Part shown: piece by piece, positions 1 through 10,189 of the stretch
Position numbering within the stretch: position 1 is the stretch's first letter
How the letters are laid out: each line of letters begins with the position of its first letter
The notes under the pieces: generated by a model
Told to the model about the DNA's origin: nothing
The model's database searches: none
The model's input: the letters and a program-made list of their open reading frames with translations, nothing else
Translations under genes and position numbers: made by a program
Assembly: GCA_018466975.1 (NCBI GenBank)
Contig: CM031555.1
Span: 2,604,001 to 2,668,000 of the forward strand
Reading direction: 5' to 3'
DNA length: 64,000 nucleotides
Origin: Sparassis latifolia
Lineage: Eukaryota; Basidiomycota; Agaricomycetes; Polyporales; Sparassidaceae

Positions 1-999
1 TGTATCCAATATTAGGTGCAACTGTGCGTGAGTGCTCTGAACGATGAAGCCTCGCAAGCAATGTTCATCGCGGATAAAGGAAATGTGAACTGGAAAACAT
101 GTAACGAAAGTGCGCACTGCCACCATCATCTTCGCTTCACGAGAGACCTATGCCCATACTCCGGGACCTGCAAGGCGATCTCTACGCCAGGCGACTGGGC
201 GGACAAGACGTCCTCGTGCAGCTGAAACGCTTTGCACGAGAACATACAGGGGGTGTGCATGTCGTCAATGTTCGCGCTCGACGAGCGGCGAACCCTTCGA
301 GGACAAATTTGAGGGAGGTGCGCTTTGAGATGACGGTCCGGGGAGCTCACATTGTGCGCTAACATGACGAGAAATCTACGGTGTGTCGAGTAATTCCATT
401 TTCTAGGAAATCGGGGGAGCCGCGAGATGTTCAGGCGAGGACTACAATAGTTAGAGAACTCACACGTATCCCGCTCGACAATCGCTGCATAACCTGGACT
501 AGGGAACGTGCAAAGTGGCCGTAATCGAAGGTTAGCACGTCCACATAGCCATCGCTCGCTGTGCAAAGTGTCGGCGATCGTCGCGATCGTAGCTGGGAAT
601 GGTTGTGCTGAGATGACGAAAGGGAAATTTCGGTGTTGGAGAAGTGTCTCCGATAGTATAGGTGAACGGTCAGAGAATTGGAATGAAGGTCTTGCGTGCA
701 GTGTATAAGTCACAATTATCATAACCAGAGTTGAAAATTGTCTTTCCATGATGCGCTTCGGGTTGCTTCCTCCAGTTCGTTTAACATCAGCATTGGGTCA
801 AGGGCGTAGCTAGATGGTATTCATGAAGGAGAGAATAGGAATATCGCAATGAGGGAGAATCGATGTATTCGCAAGTCTAGCTGATATATGCACAAATCTC
901 TTGCAGAATCACATACACGAAATTGCTGTCACTGAGTCCTTGAAAAGGTAGAGTCAAAGATGGGTGATCGTAAACCAGGAAACGTACGTCTTTATCCCA
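1..999. other. No recognisable gene; edge of repeat island
   Basis: I recognise no gene here. Open stretches exist on both strands (for example 126-749 on minus and 150-362 on plus), but none shows a motif, a plausible splice structure or a family I know. The sequence is moderately GC-rich up to about 700 and could be the decayed 5' part of the KDZ-like relic that follows. Confidence 0.4.
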
Positions 1000-1335
1000 A
1001 GTCCCAATGGCCGATACCTTCCCTCTGCGCCACACTCAAAACTACAATTGTAGTCCAAGAAACTCCTGGGTCAGTGCGTATTGGCAATCCTCCCATCAGC
1101 GGCGTAGGCGAACTGAGGGCACCCTAGTCAGCCATAAAACAGGACAAGCTTTGAACGACGCACCTTCCCCCATGGCCAGGAATACTCACCTGGGACACAT
1201 ACAGCATTACTCGCGGATGCGTTTGAGATCTATCTCACCATCCTGCGCGAGGTAGACCAGCACATTGTGAAGGTCCTTGGTTGAGACATGGCCAACTGGC
1301 GCGTGAAGAATGCTTGCCCGGCCTGTTACGATTCC
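1000..1335 (+). pseudogene. Relic of a KDZ-type (CxC2-like) transposase
   Basis: Read in one plus frame, about 1195-1330 gives FEIYLTILREVDQHIV, then a stop, then MANWRVKNACPACYDS and another stop. This matches the region just before the catalytic core in Kyakuja-Dileera-Zisupton transposases of mushrooms, where a YL..RR.VD stretch is followed by W-R-L-K-N-x-C-P-A-C. The first stop is a TGA where the family normally has Arg, consistent with CGA to TGA. Upstream, around 1008-1060, PSAPHSKLQL may be the eroded PCAP..PTVAI segment. Only a few hundred bases remain and no catalytic residues are present, so it cannot be functional. The family call is from memory of the motif; the exact KDZ subgroup is unsure. 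Confidence 0.55.
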
Positions 1336-2000
1336 TGAGGAATGAAGAGAATTGTTCTTATAAGCGGTGGGTCTTTGGAGGCTGAGGTGAACCGTGACGC
1401 ACTTTTCTTTTAACTGTGGGAAATTTCTGGAGGTAGAACTTAGCTATAAACATTCTAATGGCTCTTCTTGTCCAACTATAAGTTGACTATAGGTGAATGT
1501 TCAAAACAGTTGTAATGAAAACCGTGCGACTTGTATAAATAACCATCAACAGATGCATGGCTGCAGCACTTAGATTAGATAACAGATAACAGCTCTATCT
1601 CAGAGAACATTGAAATTATGTTCTATAGAGTGTTATACTAAGTTCAATGCATTGTAACCATCACCATTGAATTGAAACCAAAAAATAGCCCTAGTTAGCA
1701 CTTTAGAACATTCAATTTCATTAAGATTTGAGTGACAAACCACTTTTGCAATACTGAGGTGAATGACATGAAAGCCTGCTTAGTCAGTTTCCTAATTTGG
1801 AAACTGACTTACCTAAGGTACCCATGGTTACCTAGGTCATGTTTCTAAATTTTCCGCCTTTTTCTGCCTTTTAAAAATATTTCTGACCTCAAAATACACT
1901 TGCCCAGATGAGGAAAGTCAGGAGCTGTTGAAGTTACAATTCTTGAGAAATAAAGAGAATCATTCTTACCAGTGATGAGACATTGAGGGCTAAAAAGGTT
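1325..2000. repeat. Short direct repeat (1325-1390 and 1930-1998) around an AT-rich insert
   Basis: The sequence after the relic's last Cys codon (1325-1390) is repeated in diverged form at 1930-1998. Both copies read C-Y-[DN]-S-stop and continue with K-R-I-[VI]-L. The ~540 bp between them is AT-rich and non-coding. It carries a perfect 10-bp inverted repeat at 1783-1792 and 1799-1808 with a 6-nt loop. Either the second copy is part of another relic or an insertion separated duplicated transposase sequence. Confidence 0.45.
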
Positions 2001-2120
2001 AGCTAGTATATGTGCGTAATGAGATTATAAAAGTGTAATTAGTATACATTTTTAAGAACCTTACAGTGCATGATGATATATTTAATCGTCTCTACTAAAT
2101 GATATAGTATCATATATAAC

Positions 2121-2575
2121 AGCCTACTGCAAAAAATATCACTGAAAACTGTTACAAATGTGCCTACAAGAATCACTACAAAAAATGTTATCAATGTGCC
2201 TATAAGAATCACTACAAAAAATGACCCTAGAAACTGTTACAAATATTCCTACAAGAATCACTACAAAATTGTTACCTATAAGAATCACTACAAAAAATGA
2301 CCCTAGAAACTGTTACAAATGTTCCTACAAGAATCACTACAAAAAATGTTACCAACGTGCCTATAAAAATCACTACAAAAAATGACACTAGAAACTGTTA
2401 CAAATGTGTTTATAAGAATCACTACAAAAAATGACACTAGAAACTGTTACAAATGTGTTTATAAGAATCACTACAAAAAATGTTACTAACGTGCCTATAA
2501 GAACCACTACAAAAATGACACTAGAAACTGTTACTAATGGACCTACAAGAATCACTACAAAAAATGTATGCAAAA
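2121..2575 (+). repeat. Tandem array of ~36/48-bp CACTAC-containing repeats (left array)
   Basis: About ten units, each ending in AGAATCACTAC followed by A-rich ATG, are arranged head to tail. Two unit types alternate irregularly: a longer one (~48 bp) with CTAGAAACTGTTACAAATG, and a shorter one (~36 bp) with TTACCAACGTGCC. The same units appear in reverse complement at 20640-20845. CACTACAAAAA is the classical terminal motif of CACTA (CMC/EnSpm/Plavaka) transposons, whose subterminal regions are built from such short repeats. That link is an inference: no CACTA transposase was found in the window. Confidence 0.85.
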
Positions 2576-3260
2576 AATTGTTATTATATTATCTACTAAC
2601 TCCTAGTATGCCATCTAATAATGTGTAGTAAGTGTCCTACAATGTCCCACTATACATTGATAACAGTCTACAAAGTCACCTACTGACTTTTAGTATATTG
2701 TCTAGTAGCATTCAGCAAGTCAACAATAGCCTATTACACTGGGTCCTAATGTACTCTTTAGTATCGGTTTGTAATGAGCTTATAATAGTCTGAACATGTC
2801 ACCTGATGTCACTTTGTAAGGATCACTAGTAACCTACAATAGTGTCTAGTAATCTCTAGTAAATGCCTTAGTATGCGAGTTTATAAGGGCCTTACAATAG
2901 TTAGATATGTCACCTAGTGTCAGTTTATAAGATGCTTACAATAGTCTAGTATACCACCTAGTATCAGTTGGTAAGGGCCTTACAGTAGCCTACAAAGTGA
3001 TATATTGACTCCTAGCATGTTGTATAGTAATGTTCAGTAAGCCTCCTACAATGCCTTATTATACTGTTTATTGAATTCTAGTACACCCTCTAGTATCAGT
3101 TTGTAAGGGCCTCATAACGTTCAGATATGTCATCTAGTTTGTGTTTGTAAAGGCCTTACAATAGTCTGAAATGCCATCTAGTATGGGTTTGTAGAGACCT
3201 TACAATAGCTCAGACTTGCAAGACCTGTTACAATTGTTGTTATAACCTGTACTTATACCA
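2576..3260 (+). repeat. Degenerate ~55-60-bp tandem repeat, AT-rich
   Basis: Repeated phrases of the type CTAGTATCAGTTTGTAAG followed by GGCCTTACAATAGTC recur roughly every 55-65 bp, each copy diverged. The reverse complement of the same family lies at 20850-21240, where CTACAAACTGATACTAGGTGG recurs in pieces. I see no coding potential. Confidence 0.7.
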
Positions 3261-3446
3261 AAAGTCCGAGCTTGTAGTGCTTAAAAGCTGCCCTACAACA
3301 GCTACTAATGAAGCTAATAACCTGGAAGCCAAGCTTTATAGTGGTCCCGGGTATACCTGGTGAATGCCTCTTTAGTCCAGAAACAGAAGTGCTGACTTTG
3401 AACATTTTGGTGCATTTAGTAATTCTTCAGCCACCAGAGCACTGAG

Positions 3447-3503
3447 AACGAAAAAAGTGTCGATGCGCTCGATTTTTTGGATCACATCGACACTTTTTTC
3501 GTT
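3447..3503. repeat. Perfect 19-bp inverted repeat with 19-nt loop
   Basis: The left arm AACGAAAAAAGTGTCGATG (3447-3465) is the exact reverse complement of 3485-3503, with a 19-nt spacer. It could form a strong hairpin in RNA or single-stranded DNA. A second hairpin with the same 19/19/19 geometry but unrelated sequence is at 18390-18446. No U-tract or CTRR end follows, so it resembles neither a bacterial-type terminator nor a Helitron 3' end. Confidence 0.9.
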
Positions 3504-3537
3504 GTCCGTTCAAACCTTAACCAATTTAGGCAAGTCT

Positions 3538-4195
3538 TGCAACTGGTTCCCACACTTTCAGCCAAACTTGCAAGGCCTGTAGCTCACTCCATTCTACTCG
3601 GATTTTGATGAACCAAGTAGGCATTCTGACCGGATTTTTGAGCCGCATCAGATGGTGTTACTTTCAGAACATCAGCATTACTTCCTGCAGTGCTATAATC
3701 CATTTTCTCTGTTTTCTCTCACTTCTGCTTGTTTCTTCCAGGAAAAACAAATGTGCACTGCTTGTGATAAATAAGGCGCCCTATATAACATGTTTATGTG
3801 CATTATAGGGTCATTATACAATTTGACTGGCATTTTTATGATTTTTCTACACTTTAGGCTGAGCATTCTAATCCAAAACTGAGGGATCTCAGCCGGTTTT
3901 ACTCAGATTTACTTGGTTTAAGAGAGTGTTCTGCTCTATCTTATGTATAGATTTTAATAATACTGAGGTTTACATCTTAGAATTACTATGTGCTTCCCTC
4001 ACTTCACTAATTGTGATGCACCAGCCTATTATGGCTGCTATATCACTTTTGTTGAGCTCTATTTGTGCAAGTCATATTGGTTTTCACTACAACCACTTTG
4101 AAACCCTGAGTCTAGTCATGATGTAGTTCATTAACACCAGGAGTACAAAATTTGTAGTCTGACCCTAGCGAGACCTAACCCAGAGTGCTGAATTC
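3538..4195 (+). repeat. Left copy of a ~0.65-kb direct repeat
   Basis: From GGTTCCCACACTT to about GACCTAACCCAG this segment aligns over its whole length, in the same orientation, with 19625-20262. Shared landmarks include GTGCACTGCTTGT, ACATGTTTATGTGCATT and GAGCATTCTAATCCAAAACT. It has no convincing ORF. The copies could be terminal or internal parts of a dispersed element; I could not show LTR ends (TG..CA) or target duplications. Confidence 0.8.
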
Positions 4196-4227
4196 AAAAA
4201 TTCTGCCCATTCCGCAGTCTCAGCTTT

Positions 4228-4839
4228 TTGCTACAACCACCATCGTCAACTCTGTTGCACCAAGCATACTCCAATATGTTGTTTCTTCTTTGGCTGATTG
4301 CCATTGCTGTCAACATATATCCAGCTTGCTATTTACAGCATGCATTGGTCAATACACCAGGTAATGTAGTATTGTGTAATGACTCGTCATCAGCGCTTAC
4401 TTCTGCAGATAGTTTTATACTATCTACTACCATCTGGGTACTGGCGTCCACTAATGAAAGTGACATGCTATGTAATGATATGGTACTGGCATCCACCATT
4501 GCAAAAAGAGATGTGCCACATCGTGGTAGGGTATTGGCATCCACCCTCACAAAAAGAGATGTGCCATATAATGGCAGGGTACAGGCATCCACCCTTACAA
4601 AAAGAGATGTGCCATGTAATGGCAGGGTACTAGCATCCACCCTCACAGAAAGAGACATACCATGGAATGGCAAGATATTAGCATCATCACTCACAGAAAT
4701 CAGAGACAGATTGCATGGCAACAATGACACTGATCACAAATCAAAGAGATTTTGTGATATAAGTCAAACACTTATAAGACTAAAAGCGGCCTTTGTGTGC
4801 AAGCATATCGCACACCACAGACTACCTGTCGATTATTGA
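4228..4839 (+). CDS. ORF with a 48-bp (16-residue) Lys-Arg-punctuated repeat
   Basis: This is a 203-codon open frame. A hydrophobic stretch at residues 17-33 (LFLLWLIAIAVNIYPAC) resembles a signal peptide or membrane anchor, especially if Met17 is the start. From about residue 72 the frame is built of ~16-residue units of the form V-L-A-S-T-L-T-K-R-D-V-P-x-N-G-R; three units carry KR and the outer ones are eroded to ER or IR. Periodic dibasic sites after a signal peptide are typical of Kex2-processed fungal repeat proteins, including dikaritin RiPP precursors. However, the ORF lies in repeat-rich DNA between a dispersed repeat and a dead Helitron, and a 48-bp minisatellite keeps any open frame open. 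No modifying enzyme is nearby. I do not recognise a family. Confidence 0.35.
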   Translation: MLQPPSSTLLHQAYSNMLFLLWLIAIAVNIYPACYLQHALVNTPGNVVLCNDSSSALTSADSFILSTTIWVLASTNESDMLCNDMVLASTIAKRDVPHRGRVLASTLTKRDVPYNGRVQASTLTKRDVPCNGRVLASTLTERDIPWNGKILASSLTEIRDRLHGNNDTDHKSKRFCDISQTLIRLKAAFVCKHIAHHRLPVDY

Positions 4840-4957
4840 GACTTAGACTTATGAAAAACTGTCTTCGCAAACATGACTATGTTGTATTGCAGTGCTCAAA
4901 GGCTGACTACGTGATACCACTCAATGTCTTTGTTATAGGAGGCAAAACACTGTAAAT

Positions 4958-7785
4958 TTGACCAAACACATTCTAATATTGCAACCATCTAAAGTCGCAT
5001 CTACACAGATTGGTGGTGGTGTTAAACCCAAGTCAAGGAAGGCACGTATGTGGCACTTTGAAGAAATTCAGCCATACATTGTATCTGGATGTCATAGTTC
5101 TTCTGGTGCTTGTTTTCAGCTCTTTGCTTATACTTCTGATGTCTCAGATTATAAGAATGAATCACAGTATACAATTGCAAATGTGCCAATCAAGCACCTG
5201 TAAAGTTTTTAGTGGAAATGTGTCAGCAACATAAAATTCTTTTACCTCGCAAGTATACTTCAGCTGCAGTATTACAATATATATTGCTCGAACATTCTTG
5301 CATGCAATGCGCAGACTTTAAATGTGTTTTTAATGTAACTTCATTGTCTAAACAGGGTAGTGAGCGTCAGAAAAAATATAGAGACCAGAACAGTGATTAT
5401 CAACTTAGAGGGCAGAAACGACAATAATCTCATGCCACAGATCCTGCCTATCAGACGATTCACAGACTTGCAGAGACAAATTACAAGAAGCAACATATGT
5501 TTCCACCATTACCTCCATCTAAGCAGTTATTGACTGAAACGATACAAGGCTTTTGTAATGACATAGTGAGAGACAAACTTCTAGAGGCTGGATGTGCAGT
5601 TTGTGCAATGCTTACTCCTATAACACATTTAACTCCTGCAAGTGAAGCAAATATTGACTTGAATCTTCTTGAAGCATTCAATGTTACTTGTTGTGAGCGT
5701 AAAATGAAGAATGATCCTATAGAAGAACTCAAAGGGCCAGTTATTGATTCAAAGTGTGTTGGAGTATGCACTGCATGTGTACGCTCACTACAGAAAGGAG
5801 TGATTCCAGTTAATGCACTTGCTAATAGACTATGACTAGGTGAAGTGCCAGATGAGTTGCAAGACCTTTCGTGGACTGAGCAAATGCTTATATCTCATGT
5901 TATGCATAATTACTGTGTTGTGTGAGTAGCCTCTTCTGGTATGCATAAGATGCGAGCAAATGCCATATGTCATGCTGTGCCAATTCCCAAGGTTTATTCA
6001 GTACTTCCACCTAAATGTGAAGACTTAGATGAAGTTCTTGCATTCATATATACTGGGCCAGCCAAGCCAACACCATCTGATTTTCAGCGTACACCTTTTC
6101 TTGTAAGACGTAACCGGGTTGCAGGAGCATTTGAATGGTTGAAGTTAAATCATCTGGACTACACCGATCTTGAAATTTCATATGAGAATTTGCAGGAATA
6201 TCCCGAGGATTTACCTCCAGTTATTGTGGACTATCACTATGTAGAGTCAAATAAAGATGCTGAGTCAAGTGCAGTAAATGATATCGAGCCAGACCAAGGT
6301 ACATTGGAAGGACAGTGTCCATTTACTGTGTATAGTTTGACAAGTGATGAACTTAGTGAACTGCTCAAGAATGATCCACAGAAAGTTCGTGCAAAAGCAA
6401 TAGCACACTTTAAACAAGGTGGCAAGATACTTGCAGTTGGACATTCTGAACAGGCTGAATCACTGTATAATAATCCACAACTATATCCAAGAATGTTTCC
6501 ATGGTTATTCCCATATAGTTTAGGTGGATTTGGCAATACTCAAGAATTTAAGAAGATATCTGACCGTGAACGTAAGAAGCAACTTCTGATGTATCATGAT
6601 AAGCGCTTTCAGCTTGATTGTGTCTTTCCACTTATTGCATTTAATCACGAACAAATTAAACAATGTACTACTGGTGGATTTTTGCTTGCTGACAAGGCTC
6701 GATTTACTGATATTGCAGAGCATTTGTTCAGTCTGAATAGTGATACACTGACAGACTTCGTACAGAGACTTGAGAAAGGTCATGTAAAGCCAGAGATGGA
6801 GGAAGAGAAGGAATGCTTTAGAATATTAGATGACTTAGAATATATGGATGACAAGGTGGATGGCTCTAAGACAAATAGAAAATGGATGTGAAATGAACTT
6901 TGAGCACTTACCTCATATCTTGGAGCACCATCCTGGTTTATCACATTTTCACCTGCAGACATCAATCATCCAATTGCACTGTATTTTGCAGACACTAAGC
7001 AGACATACTTTTCTGAGTTTCGCAACTATGATGATCGCATTCGTCTGATTGGAAATAATCCAGTGGCAGGAGCACACTTTTTTAAAATGATGGTTGAGCT
7101 GTTTTTAAAGCATATTTTTGGTGTTGGACTTAAGCATTCTGGGCTATATGGAAAAACCTCTGGTTATTATGGTACTGTAGAGCAACAGGGTCGCCTAACA
7201 CTTCATATGCATATGCATAGCTGGTTAAAGTCTGCACTTACACCTCAGAAAATTCGCGACAAAATATTGGATCCAAACTCAGGTTTTCAAAGGCATATGG
7301 TAGAGTACTTGGAGAGTGTTCATGTTGGAATGGAACATATAGAAAAAGAGACCACTGCAAACCCTATGCGTGTTCCACCTACAGAAACACTGCCAGAAAA
7401 AGTAGCAACATCTTGTTCTGAGAACTGTGGTGTATGTTCACTATGTACTGCATCTTTATCATGGTGGAGTAAGTTCACACATGTAGTGGATGAACATATT
7501 TATCGATCTAACAGACATTCTTGTCATAAAGGATGTACAGATAAGAATGGTTCCTGCAAAGCACGCTTTCCTAGAGATACATTTTGAGAGACTACAGTTG
7601 ATCCTGAGACTGGCGCATTAAATCAGAAAAAGGGTGAAGCCTGGATTAACTGGTGTATACTCCAGTGGTAACTTATCTCCTGCGTTGTAATACTGATGTA
7701 ACCAGCTTGCTGTCTGGTACTGCAATCAAGTCTGTTATCACATATGTTACAGACTATATTCTTTATCTTATTATCTCTCATCTTG
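4958..7785 (+). mobile_element. Decayed Helitron, N-terminal half of the Rep/helicase protein
   Basis: Consecutive plus-strand pieces give one continuous Helitron protein broken by stops and at least one frameshift. Order: a variable N-terminal part (4958-5427); a Cys-containing DUF6570-like part (5497-6300); the Helitron-like N domain with FPWLFPYSLGGFG (about 6497-6535) and YHDKRFQ; and the HUH nickase motif, seen as GRLTLHMHMHSWL (about 7190-7222), where the two His flanking the hydrophobic residue are intact. Cysteine pairs follow at 7413-7560. The match ends after TDYI near 7770. The whole PIF1-like helicase half is absent, replaced by KDZ sequence. Stops inside the conserved frame (near 5835, 5922, 6889, 6901 and 7585) are all TGA, and for at least four an ancestral CGA or TGG codon is likely. 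It cannot make a working transposase. No 5' TC or 3' CTRR end was identified. Confidence 0.85.
5941..6891 (+). pseudogene. Helitron helicase-like protein, longest surviving fragment
   Basis: This 316-codon fragment covers the DUF6570-like region (DLDEVLAFIYTGPAKP, near residue 28; LEWLKLNH-type motif seen as FEWLKLNH) and the start of the Helitron-like N domain (MFPWLFPYSLGGFGN, near residue 187; YHDKRFQLD). It continues out of frame-breaks into 6893-7587, where the family text goes on with SYLGAPSWFITFSPAD-like sequence, then NPVAGAHFFKMM and the HUH motif. The Met at 5941 is not the true start, since family sequence continues upstream across two TGA codons. Low GC and weak codon bias differ from the core genes of the window. 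Confidence 0.85.
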
Positions 7786-7786
7786 C

Positions 7787-8872
7787 AGTGGATAGGCATG
7801 ACGTTTGAGGATCGTCAAGCACTCGAAGACCTCGAAGACAGCCTGACAGGTCCTGGCAATTCCTTCGACGCGGCAGCCTACAAGGATCAAGAAATGATGG
7901 ATTCCATTCCTCCAGGAGAAGAATCAATGTTTTTCAGCAATGCCAGTGGAGAGCAGGACTTGTGCAGGGATATTTTCATATGGAAGCAGGACAAGGGGTT
8001 TCTCCATCTCCCTATCTTCTGACACTACTAACACACCCCAGGAAGCGAGCAGATATGCGCACTCACCGAGACCGAACTAGCATACGCATTCAACAATGGC
8101 AGGATCAACGCGCAGAGCTTGTGGAGGCCTACATAGCCTGGAAGGCTGGCATACCCATCGTAGCGGCAGACCCTGCCATGGAACTGTGGAATATGTTCAC
8201 GGTGGGATTCTTCGGTATGTTTAGTATCTTCAGTCTTTTTAACTAAAGAATCCTCCAGATGTAGCCGATCGAGCATTCACATCCCTCACTCCCAGCACTC
8301 GAGTGAATATCACCCTCACGCGTCACGGCTATCTAGGTACAGCACCTGTGAGGCCTACAGTTGTCATCTCATTCAGAGCCCTCAAAGCATATCAACAACT
8401 ACATCGTGTCTGCCCCCGTCTCAGTATTCAAGGCATAGTGCGAGCACTATGCTTTCTGCATGCCGTAAGTCTTCATAAATTTCTCAAGTATTTGCGCTGA
8501 TTCTTTCCGATGCAGGCTCCATATTGACGCGCATTTGTCGATCAATTCAGTATAGCCTACGACACTTACCTAGGTATCCTCCATGGTATCAACATTCTCC
8601 TCAATGTGGAGCTGCGCCGCAACACACCGAACTGGCGCATGCTCAACGTTTGCGCCCCGTGCTTTTATACCAGCTTGAAGTCCCTTGAAGTTTTGCCTTC
8701 TAGCGACGATGGATGGCAACTAATCACTGAAGCTCATTGATGACCTCTTTCGGTCTGGTGTCGCTCGCACTGATGGTCATACTGGTCGCACAGATATCTG
8801 GCTGACTCCTGAGGAAGTAGATGTATTCAAAGATGAGGTTGCCCGATCGAACCAGGTACAGTAGTTATTACA
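7787..8872 (+). pseudogene. N-terminal fragment of a KDZ transposase (CxC1-associated type)
   Basis: GC-rich exonic sequence starts right after a splice-acceptor-like CATCTTGCAG at 7787. Pieces read in order: PPGEESMFFSNASGEQ (near 7909); RIQQWQDQRAELVEAYIAWK (8082-8141); an intron; then a P-x-RPTVVISFRALKAYQ stretch at 8344-8390, which corresponds to the usual PxxPTVAIS..L segment; GIVRALCFLHA; an intron; FSIAYDTYLGILHGIN; NTPNWRMLNVCAPCFY; and finally ATMDGN, stop, SLKLIDDLFRSGVARTDGH. In intact family members MDGN(N)SLK is uninterrupted; here TAA replaces a sense codon. The DDE catalytic core downstream is missing, as the sequence changes into AT-rich DNA and a SINE-like unit. The fragment is fused to the Helitron at the same strand. 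Confidence 0.7.
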
Positions 8873-8937
8873 GAATATTAGAATATGTAGTAAAGAAAGA
8901 AGTAGCCTTATATAGAATTGAGTTTGTAACTTAAGTA

Positions 8938-9040
8938 AGGCAAGATGGCTGAGTTGGTAATATGGTTAGAAGTTTGCTTATATAATTACCAAAAATGTCG
9001 GTGAGGTCAGAGGTTCAATTCCTGCTGAGTGCAAGTGCAT
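8938..9040 (+). repeat. tRNA-derived SINE-like unit with Pol III A and B boxes
   Basis: TGGCTGAGTTGG at 8946-8957 fits the Pol III A-box consensus exactly, and GGTTCAATTCC at 9012-9022 fits the B box. The 54-nt spacing between them is that of a class II (Leu/Ser-like) tRNA with a long variable region, but the acceptor and anticodon stems do not pair, so it is not a working tRNA. A non-tRNA tail with TTACAA repeats follows to about 9190, as in SINEs. No poly-A end or target duplication could be fixed. Confidence 0.6.
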
Positions 9041-9199
9041 TTTGTATAATTTGTCATTGTATTACAACATGGCTCACCTTAATTACAACAACAATGCTGC
9101 CTAGTAAATTACAATTCTACAATGTGACCAGGTTATGCACAATGACTTTAGCAGGCACCTGGACAATTGTAATACAATCCTGGGCACCACTAGTGTGCG

Positions 9200-9945
9200 A
9201 TGACCCGGCTGGCACTGGGCCAGGACTTCTTCACTGCGCTCGAGCGTCGTGCAGCCCAGCCTGCATTGATTCACGATCCTGGATGCGAGGCGTGCCAGGA
9301 AGCTGAAGTTGATTGCGTCTTCGGCACCTCTGAGAGAGGCACTTGTGCCAGGTGCCAGGCGAGGAGGTGCAGGTGCACCTATGTGAAGCAGAGGTCGAAA
9401 TCTCAAGGTGCGCCCACACTTCTACCCTGCGGATTGCTCTCTCTCACTACTACCTTCCAACTAGTGACTTCCGCAGTCACGTCGCGGAGTCGTCCTCTGC
9501 CACGGGTGCAGCTCCTGTCATCAGCCGCGGCCCTTACGTTGACGTGCCCCCTATGCCTCGCCATCACCGCGATGCGCTTGCTCGTGAGTCGCCGAAAGGG
9601 CTCATGCAAGACCTGGAGGCTCGTATTACAAGCCTGGAAGAAGAACAGGACCGACTCAAATGCGACAACAACAAGGCGACTGCTCTCCTCAACAAGCTTC
9701 GTGGTGCTCCCGCTCCTGCTGGTGGTGCTGACGACCTCACTGTTCGTGTCAACGGCTTCGAGACTGCACTCTATTTCATCCGAGAAAGGCAGGATCGGGT
9801 CGCCGCGGATGTTATCACTATCGCGAATGCGCTGCGTCAGGCTAGAGTGACGATCCCGACTTTGGGTGTGGAGGAACATGACTCCGATGTGGATAGCATG
9901 CCCGAGGGTGAAGCTGAAGATGATGACGAGGACGTGGAGGTCTGA
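9200..9945 (+). CDS. Small protein with Zn(II)2Cys6-like cluster and coiled coil (two exons)
   Basis: Exon 1 (from ATG 9200 to about 9407) encodes a Cys cluster of spacing C-x2-C-x6-C-x9-C-x2-C-x6-C (from HDPGCEACQEAEVDC), the same spacing as a GAL4-type Zn2Cys6 finger. Exon 2 (about 9512-9945) encodes a predicted coiled coil (LMQDLEARITSLEEEQDRLK) and ends in a very acidic tail. A GT at 9408 joined to the AG at 9510-9511 restores the frame; other acceptors keep the wrong frame. Similar short Cys-cluster plus coiled-coil proteins occur in many copies in polypore genomes, often near repeats, and their function is unknown to me. It lies just after the SINE-like unit. The GC-rich codon use contrasts with flanking AT-rich repeats. 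It could be a domesticated or element-borne gene rather than a transcription factor. Confidence 0.5.
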
Positions 9946-10189
9946 GCGGAATCATTTCCTTTACGGTCTTTCACTGTATTAGTATTACGCCCCACGATCG
10001 AGCTGTAGTTATATTGTTGCCGCTCCGCATTCCCTGGAATAGTGAGTTTCCTCTCAAAGGCGCATGCAGGGCACGAGCGCGCACTTCGAGGTGCATGCGT
10101 GTGCCCGTATAGCTTCCGGCCTCCTGGGAACTTCCACGCATCGTGTTTATTTTCATCCCTAAAATCTCACACTCTTCTCCCTTCACATC

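Noticed and set aside
126..749. 207-codon minus-strand ORF near the left edge
   Set aside because: No domain, no homologous pattern that I know, no splice context; composition looks like chance openness.
2121..2575. CRISPR-like regular repeats
   Set aside because: Units are contiguous with no unique spacers, and the genome is clearly eukaryotic.
2388..2628. ORFs inside the CACTAC array (both strands)
   Set aside because: They only translate the tandem repeat; the period, not selection, keeps them open.
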